Positions 18,133 to 26,337 of a stretch of DNA of 64,000 bases are shown in pieces. This DNA is from Agrobacterium tumefaciens (GTDB taxonomy: Bacteria > Pseudomonadota > Alphaproteobacteria > Rhizobiales > Rhizobiaceae): positions 744,001-808,000 of the forward strand of contig NZ_SUPW01000001.1 of assembly GCF_013337285.1 (NCBI RefSeq), read 5' to 3'. Under the pieces are notes generated by a model. The model was given only the letters and a program-made list of their open reading frames with translations. It did no database searches and was not told the DNA's origin. The translations under genes were made by a program, and so were the position numbers. Numbering within the stretch: position 1 is the first letter of the stretch; every line of letters begins with the position of its first letter.

Positions 18133-18702
18133 TCAAAGACCCACACGGCAGAAGGGCGACACCAGCCGCTCATAACCGGCCGGAACCGCCGCCGGCTGGT
18201 TTTCAGAAGCAACCGCGCCGCGAAAGGCGAACATCTGGGCCACATGCATCAGCATGGCGCGCTTCAGCGTGTCGGGCACATCAGTTCCGGCCTCGCCGAA
18301 ACCGGCGATGAAGTCAATTTCGATACCGTTCATCGCTCGTCCGGGGGTTGGCGGATCGCGCAGCCACAGGCGCGCCGGACGCGCTGTGCCGTCGAGTAAT
18401 TTATCGGCGGCGGTGATATTGGTCTCGCGCCCGTCACTGCCGAAAACCAGAATCGTTTCGATGGTTTGCACCGGTCCCTTGCCAATCAGAATCACGCCTG
18501 TTTGCGGCCATCGGTCGAGATAAAGCCGCCAGGTCTGACGCAGCAGGCAAAGGCCGGTGGTGCGCTCCAGATGCTCACGGGCGGTGCGGATCAGCGTGGT
18601 CAGAAGCGCGTCTTCGTCACCGTTGTCGAGACGCAAATGCGCCTTGACCTCGGCAAGCGTCAGCGGCTCCGTCTGCGGTGGATTTATGAGGGCGTAGGTC
18701 AT
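18133..18702 (-). CDS. GTA gp6-like head-tail connector (DUF3199/gp6 type)
   Basis: 189 residues. It begins MTYALINPPQTEPLTLAEVK, followed by LLTTLIRTAREHLERTTG, the phage gp6-like connector motif. Residues about 130-180 resemble the C-terminal helical part. The ATG at 18702 was chosen because the longer in-frame ORF runs into the upstream RIME repeat. It adapts the portal to the head-tail joint. Confidence 0.9.
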   Translation of the reverse strand: MTYALINPPQTEPLTLAEVKAHLRLDNGDEDALLTTLIRTAREHLERTTGLCLLRQTWRLYLDRWPQTGVILIGKGPVQTIETILVFGSDGRETNITAADKLLDGTARPARLWLRDPPTPGRAMNGIEIDFIAGFGEAGTDVPDTLKRAMLMHVAQMFAFRGAVASENQPAAVPAGYERLVSPFCRVGL

Positions 18703-18757
18703 GGGGTCTCCGGGATGACGGCAATTGCAGGCTGGATGAGCGAGCGGGTGCAATGAA

Positions 18758-18880
18758 TTCTTCTCCCCGTGGGGGAGAAGTCCGCGGCAGCGGGATGAGG
18801 GGGCGAGGGTGCGGTCAATCGCTGGCGTTGCCCCCTCATCCGACCCTTCGGGCCACCTTCTCCCCGTGCGGGGAGAAGAA
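18758..18880. repeat. RIME-like palindromic repeat, copy A
   Basis: About 123 bp between the capsid and gp6 genes. Outer ends are complementary (TTCTTCTCCCCG and CGGGGAGAAGAA), with internal CGGCAGCGGGATGAGGGGGC and CATCCGACCCTTCGGGCCACC blocks shared with copies at 24158, 31288 and 60316. This mosaic pattern is typical of rhizobial RIME elements. Each end forms its own hairpin. Confidence 0.85.
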
Positions 18881-18900
18881 ACGAGCGGCAAACTCGAGGT

Positions 18901-20169
18901 TCAATTCACCCCGAATTTCACCAGCTTGATCGCCTCGAAATTCTGTACGCCGCCGCCCACACGTTTGGTGGTGTAGAACAACACGTAGGGTTTGGCCGAA
19001 TAGGGATCGCGCAGGATGCGCACGCCGGTGCGGTCGACGACGAGATAACCGGAGCGGAAATCTCCGAAAGCGATGGCGAAGCTGTTCGCCGCGACATTCG
19101 GCATGTCTTCCGCCTCCGTCACCGGAAAGCCCATCAGCGAGGCGGGTTGGCCGGCGGCGGCGGGCGGATGCCAGAGATAGGCGCCGGTCGTATCCTTGAA
19201 ACGGCGCAGCGCCGCTTGCGTCTTGCGGTTCAGAAGGAAAGTACCGTTCTGGCGGTGGCCGGCCTTCAGGCCATAAACGGCATCCAGAAGCACATCCATC
19301 GGCCCGGCGGAGGCGAAGCCGGCCGAAACGCCTGTCGCGACATAACCGATATTGCCCCAGCTCCAGCTGTCATTGGCAATGGCCGTATAGGAGAGGAAAC
19401 CCTTCGGTTTGTTGACGCCGTCACCGACGATGAAAGCGGCAGCCTCCTGTTCGGCAAAGGCGATATCCACCTCTGATGCGATCCATGCCTCGACATCAAC
19501 CGCCGCGTCATCCAGCAGGCCCTGGGTGGCGGCCGGCATGGCATAGAGTTCCATGGTCGGGAAAGAAAGCTCAGACAGCTTCGGCGTCGCCGTTTCGGGG
19601 CGGGCCGCGGTTTCGGCGACCCAGCCGGTGGCAAGACCGCCCGCAGAGAAGGGTTTCTTCAGCACGGCCGTGGACACCTGCCGCACGGTGGCCAGCGCCC
19701 GGATCGGCGAAATCGCCGTCATGCGCCGGCCAATCTCGCCATCCGTCTCGGTCGGCAGGAGAAAGCCGCCATCCGTGCCGCTCGATCCCGCAAAGGCCTT
19801 GGCCTCCAGATCGCGCAGCGCGCCCTCCTCACCCCGGCGAATATAAGCCTCGAAGGCAGCCTTATGTTCTTCGGTATCATGCGAGAGCGCATCCTTGCGG
19901 CCAAGCGCAGGCCGCGCCTTTTTGAGCGCCAGATCGTCCATGATCCTCCTGTTATCGTCGAGCGCCCTGTCGATACGGTCCAGCTTGTCGCGGGTCACGA
20001 CATCAGCGCCCATCTTGCGTTCGATGTCATTGAGCCGTTGATCATTGGTGTCGCGAAAAGCCTCGAAAGCCTCCATGAACTCGTCGAAGGCCGCGGTCAT
20101 CGTATCGGGCACGGCTTTTACCTGCGGCGCAACGGTCATTGCGGCCGGTTTGGTCATCTGGTCTGTCAT
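18901..20169 (-). CDS. GTA gp5-like HK97-fold major capsid protein
   Basis: 422 residues. The N-terminal scaffold-like coiled coil (about residues 20-95, with FDEFMEAFEAFRDTND) is followed by the capsid domain (TDGGFLLPTETDGEIGRRM through GDFRSGYLVVDRTGVRILRD). In HK97-type capsids the N-terminal delta domain is removed by the protease encoded next door. The ATG at 20169 has AAGGATGG upstream. A RIME repeat lies after the stop. Confidence 0.93.
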   Translation of the reverse strand: MTDQMTKPAAMTVAPQVKAVPDTMTAAFDEFMEAFEAFRDTNDQRLNDIERKMGADVVTRDKLDRIDRALDDNRRIMDDLALKKARPALGRKDALSHDTEEHKAAFEAYIRRGEEGALRDLEAKAFAGSSGTDGGFLLPTETDGEIGRRMTAISPIRALATVRQVSTAVLKKPFSAGGLATGWVAETAARPETATPKLSELSFPTMELYAMPAATQGLLDDAAVDVEAWIASEVDIAFAEQEAAAFIVGDGVNKPKGFLSYTAIANDSWSWGNIGYVATGVSAGFASAGPMDVLLDAVYGLKAGHRQNGTFLLNRKTQAALRRFKDTTGAYLWHPPAAAGQPASLMGFPVTEAEDMPNVAANSFAIAFGDFRSGYLVVDRTGVRILRDPYSAKPYVLFYTTKRVGGGVQNFEAIKLVKFGVN

Positions 20170-20206
20170 GTCGCCATCCTTGTTGTCGGAAGTGTTTGTC
20201 GGAAAG

Positions 20207-20797
20207 TCAGCGTTTGAAGGCGGTGCCGAACAGCGAGCGCGCCGCGCGGCGCATGGTGCGCACCAGTTCGGTTTCGCGGTCGCGGAAGAAGCGGGCGTGT
20301 TTGACATCCGAGACGCGCGCGGACGGCAACATCGGAAAGGTCACGACCGAGATTTCCCAGAGATCAGCCTCGAGAATGCGCCGCACGCCGGAACGCCCCG
20401 CCTTGCCGGAACGCGCTTCCTTGCCCGAGCGAACGGTTCGAAAACCGATCGACAGCCCGTCCAGCGCGCCGGTCTTCATCAGCGAATGCACCTCGCGGGA
20501 GCGCGCGACGCCGGGGGCCAGAACGCCCTCGACATAAAGCCCGCGCTCGTCCTCACGGATGGTGCGCCAGGCGCCGATGGGTTCAGCCGGATCGTGCTGG
20601 TAGAGCATACGGATGCCGGCCGCTCCCCGTTCCTCGATGGAGCGGCGGAAAGCGCCGCGCTCGATCACGTCGTGACCGAGATCGACCTCGCCGAAGACGC
20701 TGGCATAACCGGAAAAGGTGCCGTCGCCGGCGATGCCGCGCAGTTCCAGACTGGCGAATTTGCGCGTGGCGGGACGCGGCCCGCGATAGGCGTGCAT
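20207..20797 (-). CDS. GTA gp4-like HK97 prohead protease
   Basis: 196 residues. HK97 family prohead protease (Peptidase_U35): TFSGYASVFGEVDLGHDVIE, LYQHDPAEPIGAW (catalytic His region), and SLMKTGALDGLSIGFR (catalytic Ser region). It cleaves the delta domain of the capsid precursor. Encoded 37 bp upstream of the capsid gene. Confidence 0.93.
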   Translation of the reverse strand: MHAYRGPRPATRKFASLELRGIAGDGTFSGYASVFGEVDLGHDVIERGAFRRSIEERGAAGIRMLYQHDPAEPIGAWRTIREDERGLYVEGVLAPGVARSREVHSLMKTGALDGLSIGFRTVRSGKEARSGKAGRSGVRRILEADLWEISVVTFPMLPSARVSDVKHARFFRDRETELVRTMRRAARSLFGTAFKR

Positions 20798-20843
20798 GGG
20801 GAACTCCTGCGATGTGGAAACGAAGCCGCCTTGCGGCGCGGGC

Positions 20844-21164
20844 TCAGCGGCGCGGGCGTGTGCCGTAGTGGCTTGCCACGCGCACCATCACGCCCAGCCC
20901 CCACCAGGCCATCATGCTGGCTGCGGCGGAGCCCGCCACCATGATTTCCCGGCCGGAAAGCGCACCGGCAATATCGAGCTGCTGCACGATCCACAGGCCG
21001 ATCGGCCCGCCGAAGATCATGCCGCAGGACACCCCGGTGATGAAACGGCTCGCGGCTTCACGTTTGCTTTTCGGCAGCAGATAGACAAGCGACACGCCGG
21101 CACCCGCAACGGCGCCGGTGATGCGGGCGGCCCAGATACCGGCCTCATTGGCGAATTCAGACAT
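20844..21164 (-). CDS. Small membrane protein of the GTA cluster (DUF6107-like)
   Basis: 106 residues with three or four hydrophobic segments (about 12-30, 42-65, 72-95). It occupies the slot between portal and protease. Similar small membrane proteins (DUF6107, as far as I recall) occur there in Rhizobium GTA clusters. Function unknown; a role in lysis or head docking to membrane is possible but not shown. Confidence 0.65.
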   Translation of the reverse strand: MSEFANEAGIWAARITGAVAGAGVSLVYLLPKSKREAASRFITGVSCGMIFGGPIGLWIVQQLDIAGALSGREIMVAGSAAASMMAWWGLGVMVRVASHYGTRPRR

Positions 21165-21360
21165 GGGTAATCATTCCGCTTTAGGATGTTGCAATCGGGC
21201 GAACGCACCGCGTCGCCCGCAGGCGCTGTTTGCGCGCCTGCGATGGGTGATTTCTCGAGTCTTCGGAGAAGCTTCGGCGGAAAGCCTCACAAAGAGAATC
21301 CGCCACTTCAGAAAATGGTTCAGCAGGCGAGGTTCAGCGCCGATCCACCCTTCGGCGCGA

Positions 21361-22527
21361 TCAGTAACCGACGGCTTCGCGTTTTTCCTCGTCGCTCAGA
21401 AACGACGCCGCGCCGATGCGGCTCCAAAGCGCATCCCGCTCACCGGCAAGCCCGGCGATCTTGTCGAGATCCGGCTCCAGACGCAGACCGGAACCGAAGA
21501 CCGGCGCGAGCCAGCCGCACAACCTTGCCGCCGTGCGGTTGACGAGCGGCAGCACGGTGAGGCGATAAAAGGCGCGGTTCGCCTCCTGGTAATTGGCATA
21601 GGTATTGTCGCCGGGAATGCCGATCAGCATCGGCGGCACGCCGAGCGCCAGCGCGATATCGCGCGCCGCGCCGTTGCGGGCTTCCAGAAAATCCATGTCG
21701 CGCGGCGAAAGGCCCATGGCCTTCCAGTCCAGCCCGCCTTCCAGAAGCAGCGGGCGGCCGGCATTCATCGCGCCCTGATACCCCTCCTCCAGCTCGCGCT
21801 TCAGCCGTTCATATTGCTCGGTGGAAAGATTACCACCCTCCTTCGGCTGGTAGACCAGCGCACCCGAAGGCCGGGCGGAATTGTCGAGCAGGCGCTTGTT
21901 CCAGTGGCTTGCGGCATTGTGCAGATCAAGCGCGGCACCGGCAGAAGCCAGCGGCGCAAAACCCGCCCGGTCATCCAGCGGATGGAAAAGTTTCAGATGC
22001 AGCAGCCCCAGCCCGTCGCGCTCGGCGGCGATGCGGCGCGACGCGCGACCTTCGGCGCGGTAGTCATAAGCCACAGGCCAGCCATCCGCGCCTTCGACGA
22101 TGCTCACCCGATCCGGCCGCAGCAGATGCAGTTCGCGCAACCGCCCGCCGACTGTCAGCGGTTCGACATAGGCATTTCCGGCCAGCATCAGGTGACCATA
22201 CAGCGCCTCGAAAAAATCCGGCCCGCCCATATGCGCGCCCGGCTTTGTCAGGAGCGCCAGCAGCGGATGATCGCCGATTTCCTCGTCACCATCATAAAGC
22301 AGCCAGTTCACCGATGCGGCCGCTTCCGCCACCATGCGGGCGGCGCGGTGGGCAACCGGGTTTTTCATGAAACCTTCGCGGGCAAGTGCGGCATAGGACC
22401 GACCGGACCAGAAGGCCTGCCCGCCCTGCGTCGCCATAGCCATGAAGCCGCCCGCCGTCATTTTGCTTTCGGGCACGGCTTTGCCATCCGCCGGGCGCAG
22501 CCACGGCAGGGAAAATGGAAATCGCAT
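21361..22527 (-). CDS. GTA gp3-like portal protein
   Basis: 388 residues. HK97-family portal: FMKNPVAHRAARMVAEAAAS, LLYDGDEEIGDHPLLALLTK and FEALYGHLMLAGNAYVEPL, with the tunnel/clip region LGVPPMLIGIPGDNTYANYQ. The ATG at 22527 follows GAGGAC; the in-frame extension to 22590 is not conserved-looking. It forms the dodecameric DNA entry channel docking the terminase. Confidence 0.93.
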   Translation of the reverse strand: MRFPFSLPWLRPADGKAVPESKMTAGGFMAMATQGGQAFWSGRSYAALAREGFMKNPVAHRAARMVAEAAASVNWLLYDGDEEIGDHPLLALLTKPGAHMGGPDFFEALYGHLMLAGNAYVEPLTVGGRLRELHLLRPDRVSIVEGADGWPVAYDYRAEGRASRRIAAERDGLGLLHLKLFHPLDDRAGFAPLASAGAALDLHNAASHWNKRLLDNSARPSGALVYQPKEGGNLSTEQYERLKRELEEGYQGAMNAGRPLLLEGGLDWKAMGLSPRDMDFLEARNGAARDIALALGVPPMLIGIPGDNTYANYQEANRAFYRLTVLPLVNRTAARLCGWLAPVFGSGLRLEPDLDKIAGLAGERDALWSRIGAASFLSDEEKREAVGY

Positions 22528-22650
22528 GGAGTTGTCCTCGTTTTGATGCCGCGTGGCGTCGCATCCGGGATAAGAGCGTCCCAGGTTCACCTGCAGGAAA
22601 GGGGCGCTCCGCGTTCCTCAGATTGTTGATAAATCCCGAAGGCTCTCTTC

Positions 22651-22737
22651 CGTCATGCTCGGGCCTGTCCCGAGCATCTGCAACGTCTCGATTCTACGAG
22701 ACGTGATTGGATCCTTGGGACAAGCCCAAGGATGACG
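22651..22737. repeat. Palindromic repeat, third family, copy 1
   Basis: Three hairpins in a row: TGCTCGGGCCTGTCCCGAGCA, ACGTCTCG-ATTCTA-CGAGACGT, and TCCTTGGG-ACAAG-CCCAAGGA, with CGTCAT and ATGACG at the ends. Related in plan to the copy at 29401-29517. It sits in the 262-bp gap between the portal and Dabb genes; the rest of that gap shows nothing else. Confidence 0.7.
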
Positions 22738-22789
22738 TCGGGTGTTAGGGAGCAAGTGCCATCACGCTGAATTCGGCGAAATGAGATGT

Positions 22790-23113
22790 TTACCGGATGG
22801 GTGCCTTCACCGCCGTATCGCTATTGAAATCGGCGGCGACGCGGGTCTCGCGCAGCGGCTTCACCGTGCGAGTGGAAAGATCATAGGCGGGGTCGGCCTT
22901 GTAAGCCGCCAGCGCCGCCTCGTTTTCAAACTCGCCGTAAACGATGAAATCGACCGAGTTGCCCCATTGGTCCTTCTTCACGTTCTCACCGATTTCCAGC
23001 GTCAGCGAATGCGGTATCGCGGTGAGGCCGGAAAGCCCCTTGCGCACGGCGTCGCGGTTTTCCTCGGGAACGGTGAAAAAAACGATATGGCGGATCACGG
23101 TGTCACCTGTCAT
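22790..23113 (-). CDS. Dabb-domain (stress-responsive A/B barrel) protein
   Basis: 107 residues. VIRHIVFFTVPEENRDAV, HSLTLEIGENVKKDQWG and VDFIVYGEFENEAALAAYKA are the ferredoxin-like dimeric alpha/beta-barrel (Dabb) pattern. Dabb proteins have varied or unknown roles. The ATG at 23113 has no clear ribosome binding site; a GTG at 23098, preceded by AGGTGA, would give the usual VIRH-start. It is not a phage family and looks like cargo between endolysin and portal. Confidence 0.8.
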   Translation of the reverse strand: MTGDTVIRHIVFFTVPEENRDAVRKGLSGLTAIPHSLTLEIGENVKKDQWGNSVDFIVYGEFENEAALAAYKADPAYDLSTRTVKPLRETRVAADFNSDTAVKAPIR

Positions 23114-23155
23114 GCAAAATTAGGATGCGGCTTTCGGCCCGCGCATAAGGGGTTA

Positions 23156-23794
23156 TCATCTGGCCAGCACCTGTTCAATCCGCGCCGCGACGAGGGCGCG
23201 ATGAAATGCGCGTGCGTGGCCAGCCACAAGCCGCGCCCGGTCGCTGCCATTGATGATGGCGCGTGCACCCTCCCAGTCCTCCCGCTGCGCGCCGAAGAAA
23301 TCGGCAAGCCGGCGGCCGGTGAAGCTGCCGGCGATCATGCCGTGGATCAGGATGGCTGTCGCCACCTCCGTTTCCATGGCTCTTTCGGGCCGTTCCACCA
23401 GGTCTATGCCCGTCAGGGCCGACATGGCCTCGTAGTTGCGGCGATGTGTCAGTTGCACGAAGCCTCGCCCCAGCCAGCTTTTTCCATCCGCGTCACATTG
23501 CCAGTAGGGTTTGCGCACCCTCGGCAGGCGGCCGGCGGTAAAGGCGCTATCCAGCCGCGCAATCGCCTCCGCATCGCTTGCCGCCAGGGTCTCGCGCACC
23601 GGCTGCATGGTGGCAGCCGTTTCGTGAAAGCTGGTCGCCAGCATATAGGCCAGCCAGCGTGCATCGCTTTGCGGCACGGCCTTTGCACATCCGGCAAGTA
23701 TCGTCTTCGTCCCCGCAAGTTGCGCGGCACGCAGGCGGCCGCCAAAGATCGAAACGCGCACCGACGCGAAGAATCGCGCCTCGTCAAAGGCCAT
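23156..23794 (-). CDS. Endolysin: GH19-like lysozyme of the GTA cluster
   Basis: 212 residues. Lysozyme-like fold of the GH19/phage type: MLATSFHETAATMQPVRE with probable catalytic E58, then SWLGRGFVQLTHRRNYEAMS, the substrate-groove motif. No signal peptide, so it would need the holin-like protein at 7749 to reach the wall. An AGGAG site lies before the ATG at 23794. Its position between terminase and portal differs from RcGTA, where lysis genes are elsewhere in the genome. Confidence 0.85.
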   Translation of the reverse strand: MAFDEARFFASVRVSIFGGRLRAAQLAGTKTILAGCAKAVPQSDARWLAYMLATSFHETAATMQPVRETLAASDAEAIARLDSAFTAGRLPRVRKPYWQCDADGKSWLGRGFVQLTHRRNYEAMSALTGIDLVERPERAMETEVATAILIHGMIAGSFTGRRLADFFGAQREDWEGARAIINGSDRARLVAGHARAFHRALVAARIEQVLAR

Positions 23795-23860
23795 AGCCGG
23801 CTCCTGAAAATGAGAGGCGATACGACGCCCGGTTTTTCCACATGACGGCCGTCAGGACTA

Positions 23861-23892
23861 AATCGATTTGAAAAAACCTTAATCGATTTTAA
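23861..23892. promoter_or_regulatory. Tandem AATCGATTT boxes with a CtrA-like TTAA-N6-TTAA
   Basis: Two identical AATCGATTT sequences start at 23861 and 23881, exactly 20 bp (two helical turns) apart. The second lies inside TTAATCGATTTTAA (23879-23892), close to the CtrA consensus TTAA-N7-TTAA but with a 6-nt spacer. They lie between the divergent endolysin and 35-residue ORF, so they may control either. No experimental basis here. Confidence 0.4.
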
Positions 23893-24005
23893 TCCGCAGG
23901 CCGCGGTTTTGGGGTAAAAAATTCCTTGAATTCCGGAGCCTTGGCGCGCTAACTCCACTCACCGCGCAATCCAGCCGCGTTAACAATTCAAGGAGGAATG
24001 CCACC

Positions 24006-24113
24006 ATGACAGCGACAATCCCCCAGACCGTTTATGACCGTCTCGAAAACGAATGGCGCCAGATGCGCGAAACCGGCTCCCAGCCGAAACCGGCGCAATC
24101 TCCGAAGAAGTAA
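24006..24113 (+). CDS. 35-residue protein with a perfect ribosome binding site
   Basis: MTATIPQTVYDRLENEWRQM and a basic PKPAQSPKK tail; 35 residues. AAGGAGG lies just upstream of the ATG at 24006, with a second ATG (MPP-stop) eight bases nearer. The middle is an amphipathic helix. It is on the plus strand in the middle of the minus-strand GTA cluster, between endolysin and terminase, and is followed by a RIME repeat. Function unknown. Reality rests on the ribosome binding site and clean frame. Confidence 0.55.
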   Translation: MTATIPQTVYDRLENEWRQMRETGSQPKPAQSPKK

Positions 24114-24157
24114 GACTTGTCCGACGCCCGGATAGGGGCGGATACGGCGCCGAAAAT

Positions 24158-24280
24158 TTCTTCTCCCCGCCGGGGAGAAGATGGCCCGAAGGGTCAGATG
24201 AGGGGGCAACCTCTCCGAATATCTCTACCGTCGCCCCCTCCTCCCGCTGCCGCGACCTTCTCCCCCTCGGGGAGAAGAAA
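24158..24280. repeat. RIME-like palindromic repeat, copy B
   Basis: About 123 bp with complementary ends TTCTTCTCCCCGCCGGGGAG and CTTCTCCCCCTCGGGGAGAA, and the shared internal GGCCCGAAGGGTCAGATGAG and CCCGCTGCCGCGACC blocks. It lies between the 35-residue ORF and the terminase stop. Confidence 0.85.
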
Positions 24281-24344
24281 CAAGCGGTGAGCGCTCGCGC
24301 GAATGCCAACCCGCTCTCATTCGCGGGGCTGAAAATCGCCCGGC

Positions 24345-25604
24345 TCACATCCCCCGCACTCTCGGCTCATTCACCACCATCGTGGTCAGCGCCGTTATCG
24401 CCCACACAAGTGCATCCAGCCGGTCGGGCGAGCGACCGGATGACAGGCCGTCCGGTCCGAAATCAGTCATCTGGTCCTCCAGCTTTTCAAACCGCGCCGC
24501 GTGGCGCACCCTGCCCTGCTCGTAAAGTGCGGCGACCGGCTCGGCGCGGGTGAATTTTCCTCGGCTGGCCCGCACCAGAGTGAGCGGCAGGTCGGCGTCC
24601 ACGCTTTGCAGCATCGCCCGCACCATCTCCCCGCCCTGATTGACCTCGGCCACCACCCGGTCAGCCTCGTGGCGGCGGAAGGCGGCGACCACGGCGCGTG
24701 CCCAGCCGGCCGGCGTTTCGCCTTCCACCGAACAATCCGCAAGCACCACCAGTTTGCCTGATATGCCAAGCCCCGCAACGACGATGCCGCAGCAGGAATT
24801 TTCACCAGCACCGGCGGGCGGATCGACCGCCACCACGATCCGCGAGAGCGGCTCATGCGCCTCCTCAACAATTGCTTCCAGATCGGCGCGTTTCCACAAT
24901 GCGCCCTCGCGTTCGTCGATCAACTCGCCGCCGATTTCCTGACGCCCCAGCCGCGTGCCGCCATAACGGTCCTGCATGGCCTTCAGGAAACCGGGCGACA
25001 GGTTCTGCGCATTCATGGCGGTCGGCATCCGTGCAACCCGGGTCGAAGGATCGGCCAGCAGCGCCTTCAACAGCGGAATGGGCCGCGGCGTCGTGGTCAC
25101 CAGTTGCCGCGGTGCTTCGCCCAGACGCAGGCCGAATTGCAGCATGTCCCAGGTTTCCTGCGGATATTTCCATTTTCCCAACTCATCCGCCCAGGCCATG
25201 TGGAATTGCGGACCGCGCAGGCTTTCGGGGTCTTCCGAGGAGAACACCTGCGCCATCGCACCATTCGGCCAGAGGAGCCTGCGACGCGTGACTTCGAAAG
25301 CGGGGCGGCGACGGCGGGCGATGCGGCAGATGCCGGAAATGCCGTCAATCATCACTTCGCGGGCGTCACCCAGCGTTTCCGCCACCAGCGCAATGCGCAA
25401 ATCCGATTGTTTGCCGGCGGAAGCAATCCTGTGGACCCACTCGGCCCCGGCGCGTGTCTTGCCGGAACCGCGCCCGCCGATCAACAGCCATGTCCGCCAG
25501 TCGCCCTCTGGCGGTTGCTGCGGCAGGTTACCGAGAAAACGCCAGTCGCGCGAAAGGGCGAAGACCTGATCCTGCAGGCGGGGATTGGATGAAGGCTGCG
25601 TCAT
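24345..25604 (-). CDS. GTA gp2-like large terminase (TerL)
   Basis: 419 residues. ATPase domain with Walker A WLLIGGRGSGKTRAGAEW (about residues 40-55) and Walker B-like FHMAWADELGKWKYP. The nuclease domain begins at IVVAVDPPAGAGENSCCGIV and continues through LADCSVEGETPAGWA. It packages DNA into GTA heads; in GTAs, packaging is headful and random rather than cos/pac-directed. The ATG overlaps the gp1 stop by 4 nt. Full length. Confidence 0.94.
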   Translation of the reverse strand: MTQPSSNPRLQDQVFALSRDWRFLGNLPQQPPEGDWRTWLLIGGRGSGKTRAGAEWVHRIASAGKQSDLRIALVAETLGDAREVMIDGISGICRIARRRRPAFEVTRRRLLWPNGAMAQVFSSEDPESLRGPQFHMAWADELGKWKYPQETWDMLQFGLRLGEAPRQLVTTTPRPIPLLKALLADPSTRVARMPTAMNAQNLSPGFLKAMQDRYGGTRLGRQEIGGELIDEREGALWKRADLEAIVEEAHEPLSRIVVAVDPPAGAGENSCCGIVVAGLGISGKLVVLADCSVEGETPAGWARAVVAAFRRHEADRVVAEVNQGGEMVRAMLQSVDADLPLTLVRASRGKFTRAEPVAALYEQGRVRHAARFEKLEDQMTDFGPDGLSSGRSPDRLDALVWAITALTTMVVNEPRVRGM

Positions 25605-26128
25605 GTATCAGCGTCCGCCGATGCGCCGGCGGCCAGATCGGCCTCCAGCCTCGCACGGCATTTCTGTTCGGCCAGTTCGTCGATGCGTTTGAGGAAATGC
25701 GCCACTGCCGCTTCATAATCCTCGGCACCGGTTTCGTCCTCAGCGGAAAGAGCTTCCCTCTCTTCCGCCAGCACGCGTTGCAGGGCGTCAATCCGTTCCA
25801 GCGTGCGGACGATCAGCGAAAGCTGATCCGTCGCAGCCTTCACATCAGCACGCGCCTGCTTGCCCGAAGCATCCTCCACCGTCGACAGAAATGCCGCTTC
25901 GCTCGCCTGTCGCAGGTTTCGGTACAGGCAAAACTGCTCGCGCATCTCCACCGTGAGTTCGTTCAGCAGCTGCCGCAGGTTGCCGTTGCGCGCCGCATCT
26001 TCGGCGGCCAGCCTGTCGGCCCGCGACTTCGTCTCGGGTGCGGCTTCCGGCGTGTCCTCATCCGCGGAGGCAGGCGCATCCGGCCAGACGCCGTAAAGCG
26101 TCGGGTCGCAATTTTGAGACATCGTCAT
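25601..26128 (-). CDS. GTA gp1-like small terminase subunit
   Basis: 175 residues, first gene of the GTA cluster. The N-terminus is acidic and disordered; residues about 45-150 form long helices (GNLRQLLNELTVEMREQFCL, AATDQLSLIVRTLERIDALQ), as in GTA gp1 small terminases, which lack a specific DNA-recognition domain. Starts: ATG at 26128 or two codons later at 26122, neither with a clear ribosome binding site. The cluster promoter should lie in 26129-26337, a 209-bp gap where no site was identified. Confidence 0.8.
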   Translation of the reverse strand: MTMSQNCDPTLYGVWPDAPASADEDTPEAAPETKSRADRLAAEDAARNGNLRQLLNELTVEMREQFCLYRNLRQASEAAFLSTVEDASGKQARADVKAATDQLSLIVRTLERIDALQRVLAEEREALSAEDETGAEDYEAAVAHFLKRIDELAEQKCRARLEADLAAGASADADT

Positions 26129-26337
26129 GGGATTGGCCTGCGAGAAATGAGGTGAAGGGTAAAAACCCTCCGTCAGCCGCAAATCTCCGACTGTAGCCAA
26201 ACACTACCAAACCACCGTCACGCTGTAAAGGATTATTTTCCTATTTTAATGATTTTTATCCTGCCAACAGAATTTGCACCCTCGCCCGCCGCATATTACA
26301 CTCCGCGTCAGGCAGTGAGCAGAAGGGGCAAGTCAAG

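Noticed and set aside
18758..18880. CRISPR-like or rho-independent terminator interpretation of RIME copies
   Set aside because: There are no regularly spaced identical repeats with unique spacers, and the hairpins lack U tracts; the mosaic layout fits RIME.
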